This document shows, piece after piece, positions 39,057-49,595 of a stretch of 64,000 bases of DNA. The translations under genes were made by a program, and so were the position numbers. Numbering within the stretch: the stretch's first letter is position 1; every line of letters starts with the position of its first letter. The notes below the pieces were generated by a model, which was not told the DNA's origin, made no database searches, and saw only the letters and a program-made list of their open reading frames with translations. Source of the DNA: Termitomyces sp. T153 (taxonomy: Eukaryota > Basidiomycota > Agaricomycetes > Agaricales > Lyophyllaceae). The stretch lies in contig JACKQL020000077.1 of the NCBI GenBank assembly GCA_018296165.2, forward strand, positions 1 through 64,000, read 5' to 3'.

Positions 39057-39900
39057 TCAATACCAGATCCTTTCCACTTCACCTTGAAGAAACTTTCTCT
39101 GGAACACCCTGCTATCCATAATCTCCTCCACCTCATACTCCTCCTTATTGTTGACCAGAATTGGTGGTGGTGGTGGTTGTGGTTTAGGGCAACAATCAAG
39201 GATGGGATCTTCTGAAGCTAAGAACAGCTTGACAACATTAAAAGTAAGGTGCAGCTGGTGCAGGCCCACAGGGAGTTTCAACTGGTAAGCTAATGGCCCT
39301 ACCATAAAGGGACCAAGGTGACAATGTGACATGTTGTCTTTATATTGGAGCTATCCAGGTATACATAGTACCCAGACTTGTATATGGGGGCTAGTGTCTG
39401 TTGTTAGTCATAACACTTTGCCATGTCATCCTTTGCATTCATTAATGCTGCTTTTGCCTCCTCCTGTGCCTTCTTCATCCTGTCCACAAACTCATTCACT
39501 GAAACATTGTCCAAGAGTTGTGCTTGAGGTTCAAAACCCATGCAAAGGTGTTGTCCAGTGTCTAGAAAGATACTGTTTCAGTTCCTAGTTAATGGACTCT
39601 GTCTGTTTATCTGACTAAGAGTAATAGGCTGTGGTTGTATGAAACTTCACCCCAAGCAGGCAGTACAGCTCTCAAGTGAATTCTGCTACAAACTGAGGGC
39701 ATTGGTCAGAGACATACCTATTGGATAGACCATGAAGCTTCCAAACATTCTTCTGGTATAGGTTGGTGGCTCTCAGGGCAGAACAGGTAGTGTGAGTAGG
39801 GATGAAGTGAGCTTGTCCCCCATAAAGGTCCACCACCACTATCACTGCATTATACCCATGAGCATCTGGGAGTCCAATAATGAAATTTACTGAAGCAACA
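39057..39900 (-). pseudogene. Ty3/gypsy integrase-chromodomain remnant
   Basis: Minus-strand translation across several stops gives integrase core text: VVVDLYGGQAHFIPTHT (first catalytic Asp), LHGLSNRYVSDQCPQF (second Asp), KFHTTTAYYS followed by a Q/E-rich segment where the catalytic Glu is expected, then LGPFMVGPLAYQLKLP (integrase C-terminal fold), and a chromodomain start EEYEVEEIMDSR. This order is diagnostic of chromoviral Ty3/gypsy elements. At least eight stops or frame breaks make it inactive. Reverse transcriptase and gag are absent here. Confidence 0.75.
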
Positions 39901-40089
39901 CTGTAGCAAGCAGCTGGGGGAAGTGCTCTTAATCCAGCACCAACACCATCCCTTTCAGGGTCCTGGCAGTTCCTAGATTCTAGATAGCAAATTTACACTC
40001 TCTGAGTATCTGACTTGTTTGATCTTTTGCTCCTCTCAATCTCTACTTCTCCCCTCCCCATCCCCATTGCCCTTCTCAACCTCACAGGC

Positions 40090-41588
40090 AATGTTTTCTA
40101 CCAGGAGGACATTCACAGGCCCCCTGCTGGGTGGCACTGCAAGAAGTGGGCCCCTGGATTGCTCCTGCACCATTCTGTCCCATCTAGACCTTGAGTCAAT
40201 CATGGCTATTGAATACAGAGTGATCAGATCTGCCAGAGATGCTTGCCCATGGCTATAATCAAAAGGTTAGATCCTAGCCACCAAAAAGTACAACTGCAAG
40301 AAACTGGTGAGCATTCTCATCATAGCAGCACTGACAACCAAACTAACAGAGCTCAAAAACACATCCCTGGCCATTACCTTCCTCCTTGACAACAACATCT
40401 CATACAACATCTTTGATACAGTAGCAGAGGCAGTTGCAGCTAAGACAATTCTTTGCATTGGGAGTTTGATTACTAAACTTGAGAAATCCACTGATTTTCT
40501 TGCAGCCAAAAATACTAGCCACACCCAGTCAAGCAACTTCTGGACCCTTGGAAGGGGTCTCTGCTTCTCTAGAAACCATAGCCTTCAAGCTGGTAATCCC
40601 TCCTATACTGACTGCAGGACCTCTGAAGACACCCACCTGGGCTGAAATTGCCAGTGCCTTGCTCCCCAATGCCATTCCAACTCAGTTCCCACCTCCTGGG
40701 GTGCAAACTGATGCTCTATTGCCTTCTAAAGCTGCAAGAATCCACATCTGGGCCCTGAGGAATGCTTGCTCTATCCTCATTGAGTACAATTGCAATAATA
40801 AAGACATGCCATCCAACCACTTGCTGACTGGCCTTTTAAAGCTTCATGATGCCTTGAATGACACCCTCAAATTGCTTGACAACTAGGCCATGCCTTGCAC
40901 TGGCAAAGATGGTGAAATTGTTTCTGCTGTGACCAAGACTCATGCCATAGGCTTGAAGCCTCTGGAGCCTAATGCATTTCTCTTGGAGTTTGATAACACT
41001 GACTTAGCCAAAAGATTCCATAGATACTCCTATTCCAAATGGGAAGATTTAGCCAAAATCTTTGGCTCATGCATAGAAGCCAAGAACAAGGCTTACAGTG
41101 TTATTGCTCAATTTTTTCCCTGCCTTGGATTGTTCAATCCAGAAAAATACTCTTCTCTGCAGACACTTGAGTGGGAGAATGGCCTGAATTTTGAGTTTGT
41201 ATCCTCTGCTAACTGGCTTAAACACCTAGATCACCACACCAGCCACTAGTCAGTGGCATTGCTCAAGATTGTGTGTACAGATGCCAACACAGCCAACTCA
41301 CTCATTTGGGGAAGGATCTTCATTGGCAGTAGACAGGTAGTTATTTGCAAGGACCTGATGGAACCTATTCACTGCAACAAGTGCCAGCAATATGGTCACA
41401 TCAGAAATGCATGTAAGAATCAAGAGTCCTGCATGGCCTGTGACAGCCTCAGCCACTCAATGTCATCCTGCACTTCCATTAGAGCTCAGTGCATCTTCTG
41501 CAGCTCTGATTCTACTCATAGAAGTGCAGATTGTGGGTGTCAGGATTCCTTGACCCTGGGAGGGCTCCTACAGAGCAAAAGAACCACC
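40090..41588 (+). pseudogene. non-LTR retrotransposon ORF1 (gag-like) remnant
   Basis: In-frame fragments separated by single stops read PTWAEIASALLPN, GLKPLEPNAFLLEFDN and then two CCHC zinc knuckles, CNKCQQYGHIRNAC and CMACDSLSHSMSSC, with a Cys-rich follow-up (CIFCSSDSTH). This is the usual order of ORF1 proteins of basidiomycete LINE elements. The N-terminal region has a heptad-like Leu/Ile pattern. The reading frame is cut by the solo LTR at about 41589 and seems to resume after 41985 (FGFTNQSSSQR). Confidence 0.7.
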
Positions 41589-41985
41589 TGTGCAGACTTG
41601 ATAACCAACAAGTATGTAGTTGAGTTGAGAAATAAGAGAACTGGGAAAGATAGACTTGGAAACTGATAGATTGAAGAGAAAGAGACAGGAGGATGAACAC
41701 AAGTAAAAAGCAGACACAACAGGTAATCTCTAGACTAGAGTGTAGCTACAGACTAGGGGACCTTATATAGCTGTAGGACACTACCAAACAAGGAAGCTGG
41801 AAGTGATCTCAGTCAGGTGGGAGTGATCTAACACAAGTGGAAGTGATCTAAGTCAAGTGATCTAAGTCAAGTGGAAGTAATTTGAGTCAGGTGGAAATGA
41901 TCTAAGTCATAGCAGGAAGTGATCTAAGTCATGAGGAAGTGATCTGGGACAGGCAGAAGTAAATTTCATGGGTAACCTCAACAAT
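41589..41985 (-). mobile_element. solo LTR inserted in LINE ORF1
   Basis: On the minus strand this unit begins TGTTGAGGTTACCC and ends near GTCTGCACA (TG...CA). The 5' part (U3) is an array of GATCACTTCC-type motifs, followed by a TATA element in AGCTATATAAGG and a pyrimidine-rich part. The same family occurs in opposite orientation at 46375-46870. I found no clear target duplication, so the ends are approximate. Confidence 0.65.
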
Positions 41986-42020
41986 TTTGGATTCACTAAT
42001 CAGTCCAGCTCTCAGAGGCC

Positions 42021-44032
42021 ATGCTGCACAGCAGACTCAACTCCTGCCCTTCTCCTATGATTGTACACTATTCCAATGCTCTAAGTTTACTATGCATCTG
42101 GCAGCAAAATGTTCACAAATCAGATATTGTGCAGGCAGAAATCATCAATTCAGCAAACCAAGATGACTGGGATGTCCTTGCTCTGCAAGAACCCTTTCTT
42201 GATAGACTCCACAACACCAAAGCCTCCAATTGCCAGAGGATTATATACCCATGGAATCATTGCAGGGATGGCTTGACCAGATCCTGATTGGTAATCCTCA
42301 TCAATACTAACATCTTAACTAACTTCTTCTGCTCCATCCCCATCCCATCCACTGATATTGCTGCAGTCTGATTTGCTGGACAAAGTGGCTGCCTAACACT
42401 CTTCAATGTCTACAACAGTTGCAACAATAACAACTCTCTAATCTCCCTTGATGCCTATCTCTCTTTGAATACCCAACTAGTCTGTCCAACATGGGACAAC
42501 CATGTCAAGTGGGTCAGAGACTTCAATTGTCACCACTTTCTGTAGGAATCACCCAGAAATCAACATCTCAACCACTCTGATGACTTTAGTCAGCCTATGT
42601 TAGACTTATTATGTGACTATGACATGAAACTTGCTCTCCCCACCAGTATCCCCATCCTTCAAGTTGTTAGTGGATGCTGGACATGCCCAAACAATGTTTG
42701 GGTCACTCACTCCAATGCTGGCCCAGTGATCTCATGTGATGTATTTGCCTCTTTGTGCCTACCAATCACTGACCACCTCTCAATAGTAACAACGATTGAT
42801 TTACTGGTTCTGCACCACCCTCTGGCACTATTCTAGGACTTCTGCTCAGTCAACTGGGGCAAATTCTGGGCTAAACTGTCTGACTTGCTCAGTTCCAGAT
42901 TGCTCCTGTCCATAATCAAAGCTGAAGCTGAGTTCTACCACAGAGTAGATGTCCTCTCTGATATTCTCTAGGAGGTAATTGCCACAGATTCTCTAGTGCC
43001 AGTTTAGAAACCCTGTCCTTTCACCAAATGATGGTGGAATGCTGACTTGTAGCCTCTCAAAGCCTGCAAAAATTGAGCCAATAATCAAGCTCAAGTTGTG
43101 CAGCCTCTTTGACCACCCCATACACAAGAAGATGAAGAACCTCTCCCAAGAACTTGCCAATGCAATCCAAGTGGCAAGGGTAGAACACTGGGTTCAGTGG
43201 CTGGAGAATATTGACACACACCAAATTTACTTAGTCAAAAAATATGTTGTACAAGAGCCAATAGACTTTGCATGCAACAGAGTCCCCATCCTTAAGCCTT
43301 AAGGTTCAATGTGGTAGATCTGTTGTTCTGGCTGAGACAAATGTCAACAAAGCAAAAGCACTTGCTGAGTCATTTTTTCCCACCCCCTACTGTCCCTGAG
43401 TTCAACTCCACAGCACACCCCAAACCTCTTCCAGACCTGCTGCTCTACACCCATGGTTGCATCCTGACAGCAATAAGCTGTCTCCCTCCCTTCAAGATGC
43501 CTGGACCAAACAGTATCCCAAACATTGTGATCAAACACTGTGCTGACATCCTTGTTGACCACCTCTTACCTGTTTTCCATGCAGTGTTCAAATGCCAAAA
43601 TCTTACTGCTCCATTGGACTCCTCAACATCCTCAGCAAACTCATGTCCACCCTAATCACCTCCAATCTGTTGAACTATGCCAAGAAGTTCAACATGCTTC
43701 TGAAAGGGCAATTTGGTGGTTGCTCAGAGTGGATCACTACCAACACAATGCACCTAGTCACCCAAAAGATCAAGGATGCCTGGCACAAAGGTTATATTGC
43801 TACAGCCCTCTTCCTGGATGTCCAGAGGGCTTTTCCAAACATAGTGTATGCTCAACTCCTTCACAACATGAGATCATGCAGTGTCCTCTTCTGCTACATT
43901 GCCCTAGTCAAACAAATGCTCTCCAACTGCCACACCCAACTCAAGTTTAGTGACTTCACCTCTGATTGGTTCAGCATTGAGAATGATAAGCCAAGTTGCT
44001 CTTCCATGTTCTCTCCCACCCTGATACTGTGA
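42021..44032 (+). pseudogene. non-LTR retrotransposon ORF2 remnant
   Basis: Downstream half of the LINE beginning in ORF1. The apurinic-like endonuclease start is clear (LLCIWQQNVHKSD...DWDVLALQEPFLD). After many stops the reverse-transcriptase fingers and palm follow: PPFKMPGPNSIPN, then GLLNILSKLMSTLITSNLL, QFGGCSEWITTNTMHLV and ATALFLDVQRAFPNIV (first catalytic Asp). The YxDD box is not reached before the text ends. Part of the fingers region between KCQNL and the palm looks deleted. The element is dead. Confidence 0.75.
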
Positions 44033-44555
44033 TCCACCTTCTCAGATTTGTTGCTGCCACCAAGCACTCTAATTGCACTGCTCCCCATGCATCACCAGAG
44101 TCATTACAACCACTAATATCAATCTAAATGGGACTGGCTCCTTCTGTCTCTCTGAGCTTGCACAAGGCAACTGCTGATTCTGAGTTTGGAAAAGGGTATT
44201 AAGAAATACCATGCTTTGCTTCAATCTAGGAAAATGCCAAATGAATAGAGTATATTTGTATATGGCAATGGGGGCTGGGACACAGTGTATGAGGAATTCT
44301 GGGTGAGCACACACAGCTGCTCAGGGTGCCACACAGACTAAGTCACACAGATAAGATAGTCACACAGACCAAAGAGCCACACAAGCAAAGCAAGGAATCC
44401 CAGCAGAGACCTTAGTACAATGGTGTAGCACCACAAGGAAGTTCTGAGTCACATAGAAAGCTACCTGAGCACAAACTCACTCATCTTTGATTACACATGG
44501 AAGAGGAGAAAAGTGGGGTCATCAAAACTTGTATTTGTTACACTATGATACATAA

Positions 44556-45626
44556 TACAGTGGCTCAAAAAACTGTTCAAATGTGTTATATCTTTGGAAA
44601 GATGACATTGGCATGAAGGATTGAAAGTATTTAAACTTCTGGTTAAATCATGTAAAATACTATGGCATCATAGCTACAAATTGTATTTTAGTTTATGTAA
44701 TTTGAATCAGACTGATGGAGTAATGGCCATTTTAAAATATTCACTCATTGGGGACAGTTTTTTGAGCATCTCTAATTTTGGTCTTTAGTACTTTGTATGT
44801 CCTCCATTCCATTTGCTTTGATAACTGCTTGAATCCTTCTAGATATGCTTTCTATGTCTTCAAACCACTTGTTAGCCCTCTTGGAGTTGTGTTTGGAGTC
44901 ATTGTTCTGTTGAAAGTAGTGGGCACCCTCCTCCATCTCTAACTTTTCAAAGCTCTCCTTTGCTGCATCATCTGAAATTCCATGTTACTGCTCTGCATTC
45001 ATAATTCCCACCACCTCTACCAGCTTTCCTACCCTATTCTAACTCATACAGCCCCATACTATGAGATTATTCCCTCCTCCATGTTTCACAGTAGGTGTAG
45101 TGGTTTGGTCTGAAATGCCTTCTCCTTGTAGCTTCCACACATACTGCTTTCCATCTGACCCAATCCTGTTAATCTTTGTCTCATCTGTCCACAACACTCT
45201 TTTCCAGTCCTCCACAGTCCAATTCTGATGCTCTTGAGCCCATACAAGTCATAGTTGCCAATGTCTAGCTTTGAACATAAGAACTCTCTCTTTGTAGCAG
45301 ACCAATACCCCTCCTCCTTCAGCACATTCCAGACAGTTTGATGAGAGACAGGGTTGAAAATGATGTTATTGATAAAATTGATGGCTTGAACAGCTGTATC
45401 AAGTCTCCCAGTTGAGATTTGTCAAACAATAGCCTGTTTATCATGTGGAGTAAGCTTAGCTGGACAGCATCCAGGATGGTTCTCCTTAAACTAAAATGCA
45501 ATTTGTAGCCATTATATCATAATATTTTACATGATTTAACCAGAATTTTAAATACTTCCAATCCTTCATGGCAATGTCATCTTTCAAAAAGTATAAGACA
45601 TTGGGACAGTTTTTTGAGCCACTGTA
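44556..45626 (-). mobile_element. Tc1/mariner-type element with TIRs, defective
   Basis: The ends are inverted copies of each other: CAGTGGCTCAAAAAACTG at the left and its complement at the right, with similarity continuing over more than 100 bp, flanked by TA on both sides (44556-44557 and 45625-45626), the Tc1/mariner target. Minus-strand fragments give transposase text: LWTDETKINRIGSDGKQYVW (first catalytic Asp region), HGGGNNLMVWGCM, and FQQNNDSKHNSKRANKWFED where the family has D in the second motif; it reads N here. Stops and shifts interrupt the frame. Confidence 0.85.
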
Positions 45627-45639
45627 TATCAGACATATG

Positions 45640-46370
45640 CCTTTGAAGACCCTTTTCTGTACTTTTCAAGTGGAGAATTTTTCATGTCCAGTGCTTTGGT
45701 CCAGTGCTGCTCAGACTTGTGTCAAATATAAAATGCCTGTACCAGAGAGACTAGGGGTTATTTTGATCCACTCAAGTGATACACCTCCACCAAAGGAGAA
45801 CAAACCTTCAATCAGGAAGTTTGTCAATGTTGTCACTACTTCCAGTAACAATACTAGCAATGACACCAATGACCAACCACTGACTGAGCTGAAAAAACAT
45901 CAGAAGATATCTGCAGCAAGTACTGTTGAGGATGTGCTGAGCAATGATGACTATGTGCAATCTGGTAATGGAGATGAATCCAAAACTTTTCCATCGCAGT
46001 TATGCTCCCCTGTCAAGACACACCATGCAAACACAAAGGCCAAGCAGAAGCCAAAACCCTTTGTTGCACCTGCTGCACATGCTCCAGCTGGGCATTTACA
46101 GGCTGCCTCCCATCCTCATCCATGCTCACATCTCCATCCCTTACACCCAACTCAACCAGCACCAGCACAAGTCACACCAGTGCTAGCAGTGGCACCTACA
46201 TCAGTGGTGGCACATGCACCTGCACCTGCACCTGTACTTGTCATGACCCATTCCATTCCCGCCCTTCCCTTCACCATTATCCAACCTCAGATTCTATGCA
46301 GTCCCTCTCTGGATCTCAGCCACACCCCAGATCTTAGCCACAGTCCTGTTTCAGCCACATCCAGGTTTTA
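45640..46370 (+). other. Pro/Ala/His-rich open frame inside TE block
   Basis: An ORF (part of 45568-46371, starting in the mariner end) reads about 240 residues with Ser/Asn-, Lys- and then Pro/Ala/His-rich text and ends at the LTR. I recognise no domain. It could be part of a retroelement gag-like ORF or a captured host fragment. Similar Pro/Tyr-rich text without a clean frame occurs after the LTR at about 47300-47700. Confidence 0.3.
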
Positions 46371-46374
46371 GCCA

Positions 46375-46870
46375 CCTCTAGGACCACTTTTCCTGTTCCA
46401 GATCATTCCCACAGGCACAGATCACTTCCACAGGTTCCAGATCACTTCCACCTGTCCAAGATCACTTCCACCTGTCCAAGATCACTTCCACCTGTCCAAG
46501 ATCACTTCCAGGATTGCTTCCCTTGTTCCAGATCACTTCCTCATGACTTAGATCACTTCCTGCTATGACTTAGATCACTTCCACCTGACTCAGATTACTT
46601 CCACCTGACTTAGATCACTTCTACTTGACTTAGATCACTTCCACTTGTGTTAGATCACTCCCACCTGACTTAGATCACTTCCATCTTCTCCTTTTGGCAG
46701 TGTCCTACAACTATATAAGGTTCCTTAGTCTGTAGCTACACCCCAGCCTTGACATTACCTGATATCTTGTTTGTGTTCTGTTGTTATCTGATCTTCTCTC
46801 CATTCATTACTCGCTCTCATTTCTTAGTTTCTTAGTTTCTTTCCCTATCTACATACTTGCTGTTGGCATT
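46375..46870 (+). mobile_element. LTR of the same family, plus orientation
   Basis: From about 46510 this copy matches the reverse complement of 41589-41985 closely: CTTCCTCATGACTTAGATCA, then repeated motifs, GTGTTAGATCACTCCCACCT, a TATA element in CAACTATATAAGG, and CTACATACTTG near the end. The U3 part is longer here because the motif array is expanded upstream. No partner LTR in direct orientation is visible, so it is solo or truncated. Confidence 0.65.
46390..46690. repeat. about 20-bp motif array in LTR U3
   Basis: About 15 imperfect copies of a unit like TTCCACCTGACTTAGATCAC, with three nearly exact copies of CTGTCCAAGATCACTTCCAC in a row at 46450-46510. The opposite-strand LTR at 41589-41985 carries a shorter version of the same array. 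Confidence 0.8.
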
Positions 46871-47959
46871 ACCTCCCCAAGGTGGTTTTGGCTCCTGTAA
46901 GAGTCCTCCTCCAGGACTGTGGTCCTGACAGTACTAGTGGTGGCAGTACCTGTACCAGTGGTGACACAAGCAAGAGCACTAGTGGCAACATGAGCATGAG
47001 CACCTGCACCTTGCACCTCCAGTGGCACCAGCATTGGTACCAGCACCAGCACCTGCAATAGTGCCAGCAGTGGCACCAGGAACAGTACCAGCAGCAGCAC
47101 TAACAAGAGCACCAGAAGCAAGGGCACCAGGGGCAAGGGCATCTGCAGTGAGGGAGCTAATGGTGAGGAGACCTCCTACAACTAGCAACCAGCTCCTCAA
47201 GAAGACCTCTGTTGCTCCCTCCATTATTGAGAATTGCACATCTACAGAACCCTTGATCAAGAAGGCCCATTCTCAAACCAATCATCATTTCAAATGACCA
47301 CCTCACACACCATTACACATGCCAGAACATGAGGAAACATATACTGTATTATTGGGGCCCATGCAATACCTTCCACCAACCTCAAGTGAGCAATATGGCC
47401 CTGATATCTATGCCTACCAAAATCAAATCCCATCACAATAGATCCCATATGGAACACCATATGTCTTGGTTTCCCTACAAGCATTTGCATGGATATCCTC
47501 AAGTTGCTGGCCATCCCTCTCAAGTTGCTAGTCATCTGCCTCAGCTTTCCAGGGGACACCCATACCCTGCTGCTAATCACCTGCATGTCCCCCTTGGTAT
47601 GCAACCCCCTCCTTCTGGATGCCCTTAAATGGTGCTGCATTCTACTACTCACAATGGTGTGGGTCCCTCTTGTATCTCCAAATTAGACATGAGCCCTCAT
47701 GACATCAATCCAACCCTTGCTACTGGTGAATGGTGCAAAGAGGAAATGGAGGAGATGTATAATGATCCTGATGCTGACATGGAGGGAGGGTTGACATAGA
47801 TTCCTGCCAATTTAGTAACTCCTTGAAACTAATGTTACCTAATGTTTATATTGTACTCAGGTGTATTCATGTCAAAATCTATCTATTCATTTCTTGTCAA
47901 CTTAACATGTGTCTTGGAATGCAGAAATTCTGTTAGCCTAAACATACATCTTGATGGAA

Positions 47960-48700
47960 ATTCTGAGGTCTGCAATTGCAAGTGTAAAAAAACCTCAACA
48001 GATAATAATACAGAGAACCTCTACTGGAAGTGCTGACCAGACCTCCTGGAGGTTCAAGTGGTGTTCCATGGAATCTTGGTCACAAGGAGGGTTGGTTTCT
48101 GGTCCAGAAGTGACTGTGAGGTCCATTCAAGAAAAGACTCTAAAGTCCCATCAAGCACAGACTGTCCTGCCAATGGTGACCATTTGTGTAATATTTCTTT
48201 CAGGTTTTGGAAGTTATCACTTTCTGATATATATGATGTGGTATCATCAGCAAAGAGTGTGGCAATTAGTATCTCCATGCATTTGTCAAGGTCAAAACCT
48301 TCAAGGTTCTGAGCTTTGTAACATCTGGGCTAAGGATCCTATTGTGATATTAAAAAGGAGGCATGACAGGGAGTCCCTTTGTCTAACACCACTGAGTCAG
48401 GCTTGCTTTTTTCTCCATTCAGAATGACAAGTGTATATGCATCCTTGTGAAAGGCCTGTATAGTGTTAATGAAAGATTCCAGGAAATCAAATGTATGGAG
48501 GGAGGCCCATAAGAAGGAGTGTAATATCTTGTTGTAATCCTTCCGGTCCAAGCATACAATCATGCCATTCTGCTCATTCATGTCACACTATCTGATCACC
48601 GAGTGTGCAAGTTCAGTTTGGTCTTCAATTCTGCCTGGCTGGAGTAGATGATACTTGGTGTGACCTTATTTAGTCTCATTGACAGGTCCTTTGTAAAAAA
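47960..48700 (-). pseudogene. LINE reverse-transcriptase remnant
   Basis: Minus-strand fragments give RT palm text: GRIEDQTELAHSVIR, then MNEQNGMIVCLDRKDYNKIL (first Asp), NTIQAFHKDAYTLVILNGEK, and ATLFADDTTSYISESDNF with the catalytic FADD (YxDD-type) box. Stops and shifts separate these pieces. It differs from the plus-strand LINE at 42-44 kb and is probably another family. Confidence 0.75.
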
Positions 48701-48750
48701 GAATATAATCCATATTTAGGTTGAGCTATATAAACAATCTGACCATAAAT

Positions 48751-49595
48751 TTCGCTTCTCGGCACAAAAACTGCTGCCGTGAGAGCCACGTCGACCATTC
48801 GAGAAAGAAGAGTGAATTTTATTAAGTATCATCGCAAACCAAGGAAGCGAGCACGGGAGAAGAATAGCGGTTGTCCCGTACGTGGATGGATGGCAGAGAG
48901 AGAGAGTCGTATAGGAAAAACATTAAGTATAGGTTCCCTGTCCCAGTCGGTAACAAACGAAATTCAGAACCTAGCGCATGGTCACATAACCTTGGCCATA
49001 TACGTATTGTAGGAAGGTGCAGGGGGGATCATAAGCGGAGAGAGAGGAGAGAAGGGGGAGCGATGAGGCTATGTATTGTATACATATGTGTGGCCCAGTA
49101 TTGAATATAAACGTCAGGTAATTCAGAGACAAGAACATATCAAAGAGTGTGGAGCGAGTATAGCGCACTGTAACTCGAGTTGGGGGGAGACAATATGAGA
49201 ACTGCAATAATGGGTAATGGGTTATTGATTGAAGACGAGGAAGCAAGAAGAGAGATGAATGTGTAGTTGGAACGAAAAAAACAACAATACTTACGGTAAG
49301 TAGGAAACGCCAGGATGGGGAGGAGAAAGGGCAGCCCAAGGTATATATACATATGTTCTGATTAGAGTCCACTTAGAAGGGAAATATAAAAAAGGTTGCG
49401 ATCAAAGAGGATATATGAAGTATGTTGACCAAGATGAGAGATGTCGATGAGGGAGCGAGCAATGGGTTGGCTTGATAAAAACACGAACATAGACACTAGA
49501 AAGCAGGGTCGGCGGATTGATGGAGAGGCGAGGGGATACCAAAGCAACCGCGTTAAGGAAACAGGGAAAGGGATGCAGCACCAGGCTTTCAATAT
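48751..49595. other. intergenic at the TE-block edge
   Basis: CpG returns abruptly from about 48755. Overlapping ORFs on both strands look like chance. It should contain the 3' flank of the membrane-protein gene at 49596. Confidence 0.45.

Larger units (their letters stand above)
37700..48750. mobile_element. nested transposable-element block, CpG-depleted
   Basis: A continuous block of broken elements (listed below) with hardly any CpG: whole 60-base lines in succession have none, against many per line in neighbouring genes. TpG/CpA are abundant. The right edge near 48750 is abrupt. This is the expected footprint of CpG methylation and deamination in silenced repeats of basidiomycetes. Confidence 0.8.

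Noticed and set aside
46849..47297. Ala/Pro-rich and Val/Leu-rich ORFs on opposite strands
   Set aside because: Low-complexity GCACCAG-type repeats inside the transposon block open frames on both strands; no domain.
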